Assembly: GCF_002356075.1 (NCBI RefSeq)
Contig: NZ_AP017902.1
Span: 496,001 to 560,000, forward strand
Length of the DNA: 64,000 nt
Direction: 5' to 3'
Origin: Mycoplasmopsis bovigenitalium
Lineage (GTDB): Bacteria; Bacillota_I; Bacilli_A; Mycoplasmatales; Metamycoplasmataceae
Shown in pieces: positions 38,701 through 51,675 of the stretch (the first letter of the stretch is position 1; every line of letters begins with the position of its first letter). The position numbers were made by a program, and so were the translations under genes. The notes below the pieces were generated by a model. It searched no databases. It was not told where the DNA came from and saw only the letters and a list, made by a program, of their open reading frames with translations.

Positions 38701-41424
38701 ATAAAAGAAGCAGAAAAATTATTAAATACAGAAGATATGTCAGGTGATGCAGATTTACGTTCAAAAAGATCCACTTTAATTGAAGGTATTGAAAATAATT
38801 CATATGGTGTAATTAGCAAACTTAAAGCTGAGAAAAAACGTGAAACCAATGCAATTATTAGAGAACTTAAAGATATTGATGAATATATTAAAAATAATTA
38901 CGAATCTAATAGTCCAAAAATTGATACTTTTGATAATCTAGAAGTAAGACAAAAAGATAATGAACAATTTGCTGACCTTGCAACAATTAAATCAGTAACT
39001 GGATTAATTAACACTGCTAAAGAGAAAATTAAAGAGCAAAAACAAGCTATCTATAACTTTAATAAAAACCGTCTAACTGCTATGAATAGTTGATTTGATA
39101 AATATGTTAAATTACTTACAGCGCAAGATTTCAGTGTAAATTCATTACAAAAAATTACCGAAAACGACAGTACAAGTTTATTAAGTTACATAGGTATTTC
39201 TACTGAAATTAATACTTATAAAGCAGAAATTGAAAAAGTTAATCAATATCTAAATTCAAGTTCATTTAAAGAAGAATCATATATTCAAGATGCAAGAAAT
39301 ATGAATCTACACTTTAGAAATATTGAAGATAAATACAAAGAACTAAAAGAAAAATCATCAACTGCATTTAAACTAATTAAAGATAGTATTAGTAAATTTA
39401 ATGATCAAGTTAAAAAAGATGCTGGTGAAAATAGTCTTTATAAATTAATTGAGAAAATATACAAAATAAATAAGGGTGTTAATGACATTAATTCTTCAAC
39501 TCTACTAACAAGAATTAATGATGTAAACACAAAAACAACTGAATTATCTTCTGTTGCAAATGGTAATAGTGGTGCATCTGCAGTTAACTTTAACAATCAA
39601 AATTACAAAGATAATGAAACAAGTGTTGATCAAAGTGCAAAATCTGAGTTCACTACATATCACTCAACAATTGATAAATTACTAAAAGGCTTACAAAGTA
39701 TTAATACATTAATTAAAGGTGATAATAATTCTCAAAATGATGAAGATAGTCTAAAAGGTATTTATACTACATTTATCAAAAATAGAACTATTACTAACTT
39801 CCTTAATATAGTTGCATCAGATCAATTTAGATCTGATGATGCAACACAAAATAAAGCTTTTTCTACTTTCATTAGTGCATATAAACCATTATATGATTCA
39901 CTAAATCAATCAAGCAAAGTTGCTGCTGATAATGTTTTAAATAATGTTGCAAGTGATATTGAAACAAAACTTGAGGTTCTAAATGGTGTGTATAAACCGG
40001 CTGTGTCATTATTAGATTGATTTAATAAACAAGAAAACAAACAATTAGTATTTGATTATCTATTTGCAAACGATAATCAAAATATGAAAGATATTGTGCC
40101 ATTGCACAATAAACTTTATGAAGATTTTGCTCAATTGGTGAATGATACTTCGAATAATGGTGCTTTAGAACTTGATATAACAAACAAACCTGAAATAATG
40201 GACTTATTCAAGAGATTTACATTTTTGAAAAATACAAATATGCCATTTAATCTAAATAATGTTAGTGTTTCTTTAACAAGAAATTCTACATCAGATAAAT
40301 TCGCACCTGAATTTGTGCAAGCTGATACTTCGATTAAGAAAACTAAATTGAATTTCAAAATTCAATATAACCAAGCAAGTAATGATCCAAACTATAAAGA
40401 TGTTAAATCATATGAATTGGAATTTAAAGATGTATGAGTTACTTTTAATACGCAAACTACCTTCATTGCTACTAAAGATCACGTTAATGTAAACTTGAAA
40501 CGAGAAAAAGTTGGAAATAATACTTTTAATATTTTGGAAAGTACTGAAATATTTGATGCTTATAAAGCAGGTTGAAATAATAAAACATTTGCTTCAGGGT
40601 TTTTAAGTACTTTTGCCGCTGCCGCAGATTATAAAAAAGAGAAAAAATTAGAATTCTTTAGAGAAGACATTACTTTTAGCGCCGATGATGAGTGAAAAAA
40701 TGCCTTAAATAGTAAAATTAAACAACCAGATGATTTATTTAGTTGAGACAATAAACAATTACTTCAACAAATAACAAATAACAATGATGAATTATCAAAA
40801 ATGGATCTATCTACTAGTGCGCCAATAATGAAATACAAATTTAAATTAAAAGACGGTGTATTAACTTTCAACGGTAAAAAATACAAGGTGGCAACATTTG
40901 GTGGAAAGCAATTTATGTATTGGGCTCAAGCAGACACAGACATGGTTGTTAACGGTAATATTATTAAAATGTGAATTCCTTACTTTATTTATATTCCATT
41001 AGTTTCAGAAGACGAAAATCAATTTACTATTTTGCACTTAAATTATGAGGAAATATTAGATATTCCTTGAAATGCTAGTTCATATAAATACAAAATTAAA
41101 ATGAAAGACCCTGTTTGGTCACTTGTTAAAATAAACAAAATAGTTGATAAAGTTAAAAAAGCAGCTGATGCTGAAGTCTCAAAAGTAACACAGCTTACAG
41201 GGAAACAATTAAACCATATAAAAGCTCATATATATGCTCAACAAATGGCTATTTATTATACAAATAAAGATTATTTGAATGAGAGAGATAAAGAAAAAGA
41301 GTGAAAAGTTAGACGCAGTGAAAATAGTGATGGCAAAGGACATCCAGATACCAATTTCTGAAACCAAGTTGATAAGTTTGGAATGTTTATTAGAATAAGA
41401 GAAGAAAATAAGGAGGTAGAATAA
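32762..41424 (+). CDS. Giant helical surface protein 1, needs a -1 frameshift
   Basis: The first frame runs from the ATG at 32762 to TAG at 35765 (1,001 residues). The next 1,890 codons continue without a break in the -1 frame up to TAA at 41422. Shifting at A-AAA-AAC (35746-35752) joins them into about 2,887 residues. The N-terminus is a signal/anchor helix (about 8-26, LTAALLITGIPAAALAITLP). The body is Lys/Glu/Asn/Ala-rich and predicted to be almost wholly helical or coiled-coil, with almost no Cys. The last 500 residues or so are richer in Trp, Tyr and beta-type sequence. It overlaps the next gene as TAATG, and the two proteins have the same layout. It recalls Lmp-type or gliding giant proteins of other mycoplasmas, but the family is not assigned. 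Confidence 0.75.
35746..35752 (+). other. Candidate -1 slippery heptamer A-AAA-AAC
   Basis: The heptamer sits in the exact register of the first frame (CTA AAA AAC) and is a known -1 slippage sequence. Slipping back one base there gives CAA AAA GAT ACT CTA GAC and joins the two frames. Without it, TAG follows 13-15 bases later. No strong downstream hairpin or clear upstream Shine-Dalgarno stimulator is visible. A lost base in this A-rich tract is the main alternative. Confidence 0.5.
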
Positions 41425-44400
41425 TGACTAAAACCCCGGGTACAATAGCTGGATTTTTGGCTCTTACAAGTATTGCTAGTACAGCTGCTACGTTAGCAGT
41501 TGTTTCGTCATTCCAAAAAAGAAGCAAAAATCAAGTTATTAATAGATATCAAGATTTTAATGATTCATTTAAAAAATACTCTAACTCATTATTGCCGGAT
41601 TCACCTGAAAATAATGTTATAAGAAAACAACTACAAAGTTTAGAGCATATTTTGTTTGCTCCTTCTACTTCTTATTTAGAAAAATGAAAAACACTTAATC
41701 AAATTGGTAACATACAAAAAGACGTTATCTTTAATTGAGCTAATGCTTTAATTGCTAACGATGGGTTAAGCATAAGTGAAGTTAAGAAATTAAAAGAACT
41801 ATTAGAACCTCAGGCAAAACGTTTACAAGAAAAAGACCTTGCTTCTCAATTTAGCCATAATAAAATTTCTGACCTTAAATTAGCACTTGGCAACTTCTTA
41901 GATATTCCAAAACAAAAACAACAAGAATTTATTAAGTCATATAAAGAATTTTTTGAACAAAAAATCGCTGCTCAATATAAACTTGTTGAAAAATACTTAA
42001 TGCAAGCAAATAATTCTCTAGATGACAATATCAAGCAAGCATGAGAATTAATGCCAACAAAAGCATTAAGAAATAGTTTTGATTCTAATGCTCATCAAAT
42101 TGAATTAATGCTTTTTGAGCCTTCATTTAGAATTAATGATATTGCAAGAACAAAAGAATTCATTGAAGGAGTTATTAATGATGCTAAATCAGTAGATAAC
42201 TCACAAATACTTGCTAAATTTAAAGCAGTTTCGCATGAAATGAATGAAATTGTTAATGCTGATGTTCAAAACGTTGTTAACACAATTGCTAATGAATTAT
42301 TGAATAACATCAGTGCAGATTCAATTTATGTTAATGATTTAAAAGAATTTAAAAAATCAATTGACTTAGAGCAACCAGTTAGTTACAATCGAAATGTATT
42401 TGACAATCTAATTAAATTTACATTGGATAACCAAATTGTTGCAAACCAAGAATTTGACAGAATCCTTGCAAAACATGAAATTCAAGTTTACAACAAATTA
42501 TCTGAATACTATTTAACAATTAGTGCTTATAAATTAGATGTTTCACAAACAGTTGAAGATTTTGATAATGTTTTAGCTAACCTTAAAACATTTAAGAAAA
42601 TGTTGCAAGATAGAACTAAAACTAATGCTGATATTATTAATGAATTCAAATCATTTGTTGATTCACAAAAAGAGTTTAATTTTGCTCAAAATATATTCAA
42701 CAAAATTAAAAATAATAAAGATTTTAATGCAATAGTTAATGCAAATGAACCTGATAAATTAAATAAATCAACACTAATTGCTAACATAATTAAATTTAGA
42801 AATGAAATTAACACACTTAAAACAGCGGATAAAAACGCACAAAACTTAATAAATGAAGCACAAAAAGCTCACAAAGTTACAAAATTAATTTCATTACCTG
42901 AAGAAAAACAATTTGAAGACCAAATTCACGAAATATTTAATGATTCAAAAGACGTAAGTCAACTTGTTGAAAAATTAAAAGGCAAACAAAATGCTCTTGA
43001 ATCAATTATTGGTGCAAGAATTGAACTTAAAGATACAATTAATGAACTAGAACACGAAATTCTAGAATTAAATGATTACAACAAGCAAATTTTAGAGCGT
43101 TATTTAAGCAAAAATGCTCAACAACTTGCGACTGATTTATTAAATGAAGTTTCAATATTTAGTAGCAAAGATAAATTCGAAATCAAAAACATTGTCGAAA
43201 ACAAACATTTATTCAATGAAAAACTACGTGTAATTGAAAAACAAGTTCTAGAACACTTAGAAAAAACTACAAATTCAGAATTAGAAAAATTAAATATTGC
43301 CCACAATATTGAGTTTTTATCATTGCCGCAAAATGTTCGTGATGAACTACAAAATAAATATATAAATATTGAAGCACTAAGTAAAATCGTTAATGATTTA
43401 AACAAAGAAACTAACTCAATAACTTCAATAAAATTCAACCCAATTACTTCAAAAGAGTTAATTGAACAAATTAAGAAATATAAATTTGTAGTTAATGTAT
43501 TAAGTGCTGCTCAAAAACACAATGAATCAATTTTATCTCTTGCTAAATCAAAACAATATGCAGAAACTGCATTCAATCCAACTAATGAGCAACCACCAAA
43601 ATACAGTGAAAATGCACGTTCACATTTAAATAAAATTACTCAAAGTCAAAATGAATTGACAAATAATGCTCAAAATATCAATAATTTATTGAATTTAGCA
43701 CTAAATCCTAGTTCTATTTCTGACGCTGATAAAGAAAAAATAGCCAACTCACAATCATTAAATAGTGACGAAAGCTTAAATATTTTCAACAAAGCAAATG
43801 AACTTGTTAAAGGTAACCAAAAAATCACTCAAGCTATTGCTAGTGCCGATTCTTCAATTAATAATTTAGATAAATTATTGAAAGATGTTGCAAATGAATA
43901 TGGCAATTTAAAAAACTTTGAACTAGAAACTGCAGAATTTGAAAAAATAAAACAAGCAATTAAAGATGAATTAGCTGGCAATGCTGACCCTGAAAAAATA
44001 GCTCAACTTACTCAAAATGCAAATGATATTTTAAAAACTGTTGCTGAGAAAAGAAAAGAAGGTTCGCTAAACCTTAAAATTAAAAACATTGAGCAAAAAC
44101 TTGATGAATTATTCAAAAATTCTGGCGAAAATAAAACAAATGGTGAAATTCAATTACGAAGCCGTTTAGATAAACTTAAAAAAGAAGCGCAAAACCCTAA
44201 ATTAACTAAAGATAGAAAGCTAATTTTAACTGACCAAGCCGCAGGGCTTGACTCATTGATTGAAAAAGTTATTGAAGTTGACCAAAAAATTGCAAGCTTT
44301 AAAGATAAATCTGCTGAGTTATCAAAAGACCCTGATATTAGAAAAAGAGTTCCAGATTCAATTAGCGAAACAACTAAAACACTTGATTCATTGACTGCGC

Positions 44401-47400
44401 TTGTTAACGATATTGCAATTTCAGAAGAACTGCCAACTGCTGCTGAATTACATAACAAATTAAAAGAATTAGAACAAAGAGACCAACATCTTGAAATTTC
44501 ATTCAATAAAGATAAACTTGAAGCAATTTCGGATAGATTAACTCCTAAAAAATTCTCCATCAATGATGACGCAGCTGATGGAACAAAAGCTAAATTCAAT
44601 AAAGCTATTGAAAATATTCAAGAATTTGTAAACAAAAAACTTGATTCTGAATCATTAAATGATTTAGTTGAAGCAAAAAACTTAGTTCTAAAAGAAAATG
44701 AATTAATTGATGCTTTAACAAAAGCAATCAATGAAAAAGAACAAATCGAAAAAGATAGTTCATTAGACAAAAAAGTAAGTGGCGAAAATGTTGCTGCACT
44801 TGATAAAGTTATTGCCGAAAATATGCCAAATCTTACAGTTGACCCAATTGATACAACTGAGTTAATTGCAAGTAAAATTGCTAAAGTCAACAAAGCTGTT
44901 GCGGAAGCAAAAGAAAAACACGAATTGTCGAAAATCATTGAAAATGAATTGAAAAAGGTTCTTTCAGATAATGAAACAACAAACAAAGCTCTTGAATCAG
45001 TTAAAAATGAACTTGATGCAGCAATTCAGAAAAATGAGTCAATAGTTAAAGCTGCTCCTGGCACTTATTCTGCTGAACAAATTCAAGCAGCGCAAGAAGA
45101 ACTTAAACAAACCATTGAAAAATTAAAAGAGAAAAAACAAAAATTAATCAATGAATATAATGAAGTTAAAAATCAAACCGATGAAATTCTAGCTGACTTA
45201 GAAACTAAAGTAGCAACCGCTAAACAACAAAACGCAGAAGACAAGTTTGATAACTTTGAAAAAGCTAAACAAGAATATCAAAATGAACTTAAAGATGCTG
45301 CAAACTCAACTATTGAATCTCTAAAAGCAAAACAACAAGCTTTAAAAGATGCATACCATAAAGATTTAGCTTCAAATGCTGCCGCTAAATATAAAAAATA
45401 TGTTGAGAACGAAATCACATCTCAAGAATCAACAAATTCTAACTATAAACCAATCAAAGATTTAGCAAACGAATTTAAATCGCAAATAGAAGAACGTTTA
45501 AAAACTCCTTTCGATTCAAAAGAAACAAGAGAATTCATTGAACTTACTCAATCAATGAAAAACTACAATGATCTTCAAAAGGATATTGCAGATTTCATTA
45601 AAAAACTAAAAGATGCACATCAAAATACTCCAAATGATGTAGAAGCGCAAAAAGCAGTTCAAGAAGCAACTAAATTATTTGAACAACAATACATGCCAAT
45701 TAAACCATTTAATAAGGCTGATATTGATAATAAGAGAAAAACTCTACTAGAAGAATTTAGAAAAGTTGAAGCTAAAGAAGCTAAAAGAACTGAAAATAAA
45801 ATTTTAGCAAACGAACTTTTTGATGGTTTTGACAACTTTAGAGCTCAGCCTGAATTAATGGATGGTCAAAACAAAGCTCGTGTCGACGCTGACAAAGCAC
45901 TTGAAGAAACCTTAGGCAAAAAAGTTGCTCTTGGCGACTCAATTGACCCTCAATTAACAAAAGTTATTAAAGATAATCTTGATGCTGTAAAAGAGAAAAA
46001 CAAAACAGCAGCGACAATTGAAGAAGCTACTAAAATTGGTGAAAAACTTGAGGCAATTAACAAAATTAAACCATATATTAATGCTTTAGCGCTTGAAGTT
46101 GGTTCTGCACTAAAAATTATTAATAACAATAAATCTGACCAAGACCCACTAATTCGTTCATTTATTGATAAAGAATTGGAAGGTTTAGTTGTTAAAGCTC
46201 GTGAGCTTTACATAAAAGCTGATGACGGCGAAAATGTTGATGCAATCGCTTCAAAAACAAAAGAAGAAATTAAACAACAAATTGCTCGCATTGAAAAAGC
46301 GAAAGAAAATGTTCAAAAAGCTAAAGATATTAAACAAACTTTAGTTGAAGCAAAACAAATTAATGCTGATATTAATTATCACTCTGTAAGTGGCGTTTCT
46401 GGTGAAGCGAACAAAGATAAAGTTGACAAATGACTAGATTCAATAGCTTCGTCAGCCATTTTCGGTGTCGATAATGCTACAAATACTGAACAATCACTTG
46501 ATAATGCCAAAAAACGTATTGATGCAGCTAAAAAATTAGTTGAAAAACTAAAAGAAGTATCTAATGAAGTTACTAAATGAAAATCTGAGCGTAATTTAAA
46601 TTCAACCTTATTAGCATTAACTGAAAAAGACGAAGAATTATTAACAAATGCAATGTGAACATTTGTTCCTACAACAAATGATGCTTCAGATGCGCAAGCA
46701 ATATTGCAAAAAGTATCTGATTTAGAAGCTAAATTTAAAGGTATTGCACAAATTAGAAACAAAAGAGTTGAAACCCTAAACAAAATTGATGGAATCAATA
46801 AAACCCCTGAATATAAATCGCTTGAACAAAACCCTACATTATTAAATATAGTAAATAGTAGAATTAGAAATCTACAAAGAAACGTTGAACAAGCTACCGA
46901 GATTGCTAAAATCAATGAAGTGGGCTCAGAAGTAGATTCATTAATTTCTCTTTTACCAAAAGAAATTGAATTAGCAGAAAAAATCAAACAAGCAAAAGAA
47001 TATGCTAACCAACTTACACCACTTAATGAAAATATTACAACTAAGAAAAATGAGTTTGTTGCTGAAATTGCACAAGCTAATAATCAATTAAGCAAACCAA
47101 CTCCAAAATCAAGTGAATTAGAAACTAGAAAATCAGATATTGATAAAGAAATTGCAAAATTAGACTTGCACAAAGCTCGTTTAGATGTTCTAAAACAATG
47201 AACTGAATTAAAACAACAAATTGATAATAATGCTACTATTCAGTTAAAAGAAAAAGAAGCATTAAATGCTAAAATGGAAAGTTTTGCTAATGAGCTTAAT
47301 AGCGTTGAAATCAATGACCAAACTACTGCACAACAATTCAACACAATTGCCGATAAATGATTAAAAGGTGAAAGCGAAAATTCAATTCCTTATTTATTAA

Positions 47401-50114
47401 ACTTGGCGCAAACATTACAAAATGAATTGAATAAGGCAAAAACTGTGAGACTAACTTCTTCGCCAGCAGATGGTAAAATTGTTACTTCTGATGAGATTTC
47501 TAAAGCATATGAACTTCTTGCAAAAGATATTTCTGAAGCTGAAGCGCTAATTCAAAATGCTTCAAACGCAACAATTCAAAAACGCAAAGAATTAATTCAA
47601 AACTTTGAAACTCATGGTACTCAAATCATTAATGCTAAAAAACAAGCAATGAATGATTTGAAAATTAAAGCAAACGAACTTTACGGATTGATTCCTACTG
47701 ATTCGCAAACTAATTATTCAGACTTTAAAAAGGCATCGATTGATGCTCTAAATGAACACGTTTTACCAATTTTAGAACACAAAAAAGAGATTATTGAAAA
47801 CATTGATAAATTAATAGTTGCTGCAAGAGATAAACACCTTGAAACTATTAAAAAAGTTCATGAAAAACAATCTGACAAATTAGACAAAATACTAAATGAA
47901 TTAAATGATTTTGCCTTAAATATTGTTAAAGCTAATATTTGAACAACAAAATCAATTCAAGATTTCGAGGCTATAAATTCAGTAATTAAAGAAATTGAAG
48001 AATTCAAAAAATCTCACACTTACTTTGAAGATGATTTTTCAAAATTCGCAGACGTTATTCGCGATGAAAATTATTCAAATAAATACTTAACACCAGCTCA
48101 AGCACTTGAAGCAAAAGCAACAAAAGCAAGAAATACATTTATTGCTTCAATTTCAAATGATATTAAATCAGTATTAGACACAAACAGTGGAACAGTTACA
48201 GCAACTCTAAAAGCAATTAAAGATGTTGTTGAAAAACAAGCAAGTGGTTCTTCGAACTCAAATAACCTATTTGATAAACTACAGTTCTCAGAACTTAAAG
48301 GTATTTTTGAAGCACTTCAAACATCAAATACTGAAACCAACAAAATACTAGAGTCACTAGAACAAAACGAAAGTAAAAAGTCAGTAAAAGTTTCTGAAAA
48401 TATCAATAAAGTTTACAAACACATTGTTGATTTTGATAGCTTTATTATTAAATTAAAAGACAACATCAATACATTACTTGAAGAACGTAAAGATATTAGC
48501 GAAATACTAAATAATGTTTTAGCAAATCCTAATGGCAATGATAAAAATGGTATTGCTGCTAAATATCAAGAGAAATATAATTCAGCAAAAAGTCTATATG
48601 ATAGATTGCAAAAATCCAAACCAAATGGATTTGTAGCTGAGCGCTTTATGAATAGTGATAAAGCTCACACCACAGAATTATTAACTAATATTGATACTTT
48701 CTTTGATTATGTAAATCAAGAAGAATTCAATAAATTCTTTAAAGATTTTGCGGGTACAGTTCCGCCAAAACCACATGATAAATACACACTAGAAGACTTC
48801 AAAAAAGAAATTGATGAAATTGCTAAAACAGCAAATGGTGAAGACAAAATTGATGTTACAAATAATGTTAAGTTACTACCATTATTTGAACAATTTGGTA
48901 ATACACAAATTGACTTAGCAAATAAATTTAACCCTGTTTATGTACGTGTTTATATTGTGAAAGATTCAACAAGTAGTTTTTATTCATTAAGTAGCTCAAA
49001 TGAATCTCAAAAAACAATTAAGCTTAAATTGCGTTATGAATATAAACCTAATAACTTATTAAAATTCACTAACTATCAAGGATTTACTAAAGAAATAGAT
49101 AGAGATATAGCATTTTCTACTGACAAAATGATTGGTTTACCAAAAAAATCAAGAGATATTTTTTACAAAAATTATGATGCAGGTCAATTTGGAGTGAATT
49201 CTAAACAAGTTATTGCTAATACTGATAGATTAGGTTGAAGCGTAAGCTCTAAAGAAGAAGCTGTTAAAAAACTGTTTGAAAAAATCAAAAAAGCAGCAGG
49301 TTTTGACGGCGCTCAAGAAGTTATTCTTGATACAGTAAATAATAAATTGTATAGAGTGAATAATAATAACATCACTGAGCATGAGTTAACCAATAAAATT
49401 AATCTTAAATTCATTCTTCCTGAATCATTTATTTATCAACAATCTACTCAAGTTAAAGGTGATACAAGTAAACAATTTATTAGATTAAGATTTGAAAATA
49501 ACAATCGATTGGTTGTAGAGGTTGCATCTCCAGCTCAACTTGTGGTTGGTGCTCTAAACTATAATACTAATGGTGATACTATTGAATTAGTGAATGGTGC
49601 TCCTAAACCAGAATACACAATGCCTTCTGCATTATTAACTACTTTAAAATTTGAATTTAATTGAGATCAAAGCAAAAAAGACATTGAAATGCATATTGCA
49701 AAATATGAAACATACCATGTAACAAAACACAAAAAATTAACCGACAGTAGTGTTAATGCAGTTATCACATATGAATCTCCACAAGGAAATGGAGGTAATA
49801 AATTCACTGCCACTGTATGAACAGCAGATGATTTTGCAAAATGGTTAATTAAAAATAATTCAGACTGAAAATCGCCTGAAGGTAACAAGGATGAATCTCC
49901 TTTAAAATACAGTGTTACAACAAATTCAGCTCGTAGTAACAGTCATACAGGAAAAGCAGTTGATGAGAAATTCATAATCAAAAATGCCCGTTATATGGAA
50001 GCATATATTTGACAAGGTGATAATAATAATCAAATGTCAAAAAATGGTGCAGAATTAATGTATCTTTACACCTCGGGTATTGAAGCATTTGAATTTGAAG
50101 ATATCAAAGAATAA
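41424..50114 (+). CDS. Giant helical surface protein 2
   Basis: An unbroken 2,896-residue reading frame with about two dozen TGA-Trp codons, mostly in the N- and C-terminal parts. It starts with a signal/anchor helix (about 7-28, IAGFLALTSIASTAATLAVV). About 2,200 residues of Lys/Glu/Asn/Ala-rich coiled-coil follow, with repeated short patterns such as KLKEL, NKA and EKAK. The final 450 residues or so are richer in Phe, Tyr and Trp and resemble the end domain of the upstream protein. AGGAGG inside the end of giant gene 1 serves its start. Equal length and layout suggest an old duplication. A surface adhesin, scaffold or motility role is possible; none is shown by motif. Confidence 0.82.
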
Positions 50115-50122
50115 TTAATAGT

Positions 50123-50152
50123 AAAAAATCTCAAGGCAGCTTGAGATTTTTT
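50123..50152. terminator. Bidirectional terminator after the giant genes
   Basis: A 13-bp stem, AAAAAATCTCAAG / CTTGAGATTTTTT, with a 4-base loop (GCAG). It can also serve the converging rnhB gene. Confidence 0.9.
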
Positions 50153-50224
50153 ATGCGCTAATACCCTATAGGCAATCAATTGTATGTATAACCTATGAAT
50201 ACTATGTTTAAGTAAGATTTCTAA

Positions 50225-50821
50225 CTAATTATTCAATGATTTAATATTCTTATAACTTAATCTATGTTCAGGACAAGTCCAATATTTGACAATTGCATCT
50301 TGATGCAATTGAGTGCAATAACCTTTATGTTTTGCAAATTGATATTGCGGATATAGTTTATCGATTTTGAGCATATATTCATCTCTTGCTACTTTAGCTA
50401 ATATTGAGGCAGCGGCAACATTTAATGATTGAGAATCACCTTTAATTAAATTTAGTTGTTTGATATTTGTGCTAGTAACTGGTTCAAAGTCAGTGATTAT
50501 TAAGTCAATATTGTTCATACTTTCAACAATTTTATTCATTAAGTTGCGTGTAGCTTGCTTTGGGTTAAATTTGTCAACATATTTTGCATTAGCAAATTCA
50601 ATTTTGTATTCAATAGCATTATCAATTATTATTTGATAAGCTTTTTTTCTTTTTGCTTCTGTAAGCTTTTTAGAATCATTTATTAAATCACTTTTAAAGT
50701 TTTTAGGTAAAACTACTCCAGCAACAACAAGCGGTCCAGCGCAGCAACCGCGACCTGCTTCATCAATGCCTAAGATCTTGTTATATTGTGTAAGTGTATC
50801 TTCGATATTTAATTTGAACAT
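50225..50821 (-). CDS. rnhB: Ribonuclease HII
   Basis: The 198-residue protein has the catalytic start GIDEAGRGCCAGPLVVAGVVL (D20, E21) and AAASILAKVARDEYM, typical of RNase HII. It nicks at ribonucleotides in DNA and degrades RNA-DNA hybrids. The pair CC in place of the usual PL/PW after GRG is uncommon. The start ATG at 50821 has AAGG upstream; a longer in-frame GTG-like start at 50854 is less likely because a terminator hairpin lies there. With RNase HIII at 4383 the window encodes both type-2 RNases H. Confidence 0.93.
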   Translation of the reverse strand: MFKLNIEDTLTQYNKILGIDEAGRGCCAGPLVVAGVVLPKNFKSDLINDSKKLTEAKRKKAYQIIIDNAIEYKIEFANAKYVDKFNPKQATRNLMNKIVESMNNIDLIITDFEPVTSTNIKQLNLIKGDSQSLNVAAASILAKVARDEYMLKIDKLYPQYQFAKHKGYCTQLHQDAIVKYWTCPEHRLSYKNIKSLNN

Positions 50822-50830
50822 ATTTTCCTT

Positions 50831-50856
50831 ATAAAAAATTGTGGATGACCACAATT
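50831..50856 (-). terminator. Terminator between the membrane/SAP-like gene and rnhB
   Basis: On the minus strand, AATTGTGG / CCACAATT with a 4-base loop is followed by six T. It sits between the stop of one gene and the ribosome site of rnhB, so it may act as an attenuator for rnhB. Confidence 0.7.
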
Positions 50857-51667
50857 ATTTTGATTTTTCAGTTATATCAACAATTAAGTTTGCTAATTCT
50901 TCTTTTGACATTTTGTCATAGCCGCTAATTGAAAGATGTTGTGCAATTTTAAATAATTGGTTGTTTGGTAAATTTAATAATTTATCAACATTAGCTTTGC
51001 GAGCTTCATTTTTTGTGTCAATTATTTGGGCTTTTTCTTCATTTGTATTTGTTGAGTTTTCTTCTTTAGGCTGAATATTCATTCCCATCATATTGAACAT
51101 ATTTGACATTTCTGTGTTGTTGCTTAATAGTTGGTTTAGTTCGGTCATTTTTTTAGCATTCACAAAAATTGAATATATTGTACGTGTTGGTCGAATTACA
51201 GCTCAATATGAAACAAAAAATGAAAGATTTATAACAATATTTAATACTAAGGTTGTAATATCCATTGCTGAAAGCTCTGTGTTTGATTTATTTAATCTAG
51301 ATGATAAGGTAAAAACTAATTCAATAGCACAAATAAATGCCATAAACCCATAAAACATCATCGAGCCGCCACTAAGATTTGCAAATGATTTATGTTTATA
51401 ACTTTTTGTGACACCTAAATAAAATGTTACTGATACATAAGTATGAAGACCAATTATTAAAAGAGAAAATGGAATTCAACTAATAAGAGCCCTACTATCA
51501 GGTTTTTTAAGATAAGAATACAATTCAATACCTTTTTGAGCCAATATTAAGCAAAGTAATAGAGCTATAACTGAACATGAACCAATGATAAAGTTTCTAA
51601 ACTTCGATTTTTCATAACCTCAAAGTTTACTTTCGTCATGTATTTTAAAAAAATCATTTAATTTCAT
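50855..51667 (-). CDS. Four-helix membrane protein with C-terminal SAP/Rho-N-like motif
   Basis: One 270-residue gene, which the standard code would split at several TGA-Trp codons. Residues about 26-45, 62-85, 100-122 and 145-170 form membrane helices. A Met/Asn-rich linker (MSNMFNMMGMNIQPKEEN) and an acidic stretch follow. The last 40 residues or so, LLNLPNNQLFKIAQHLSISGYDKMSKEELANLI, resemble the helix-extended-helix SAP or Rho-N fold that binds nucleic acid. A membrane protein that touches DNA or RNA is suggested but not proven. It starts 8 bases after rluD with an AGGAG site. Confidence 0.75.
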
Positions 51668-51675
51668 TAATTCTC

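Noticed and set aside
50225-50854. Longer rnhB starting at 50854
   Set aside because: That start lies in the terminator hairpin after the upstream gene; the ATG at 50821 has a ribosome site and aligns with the family start.
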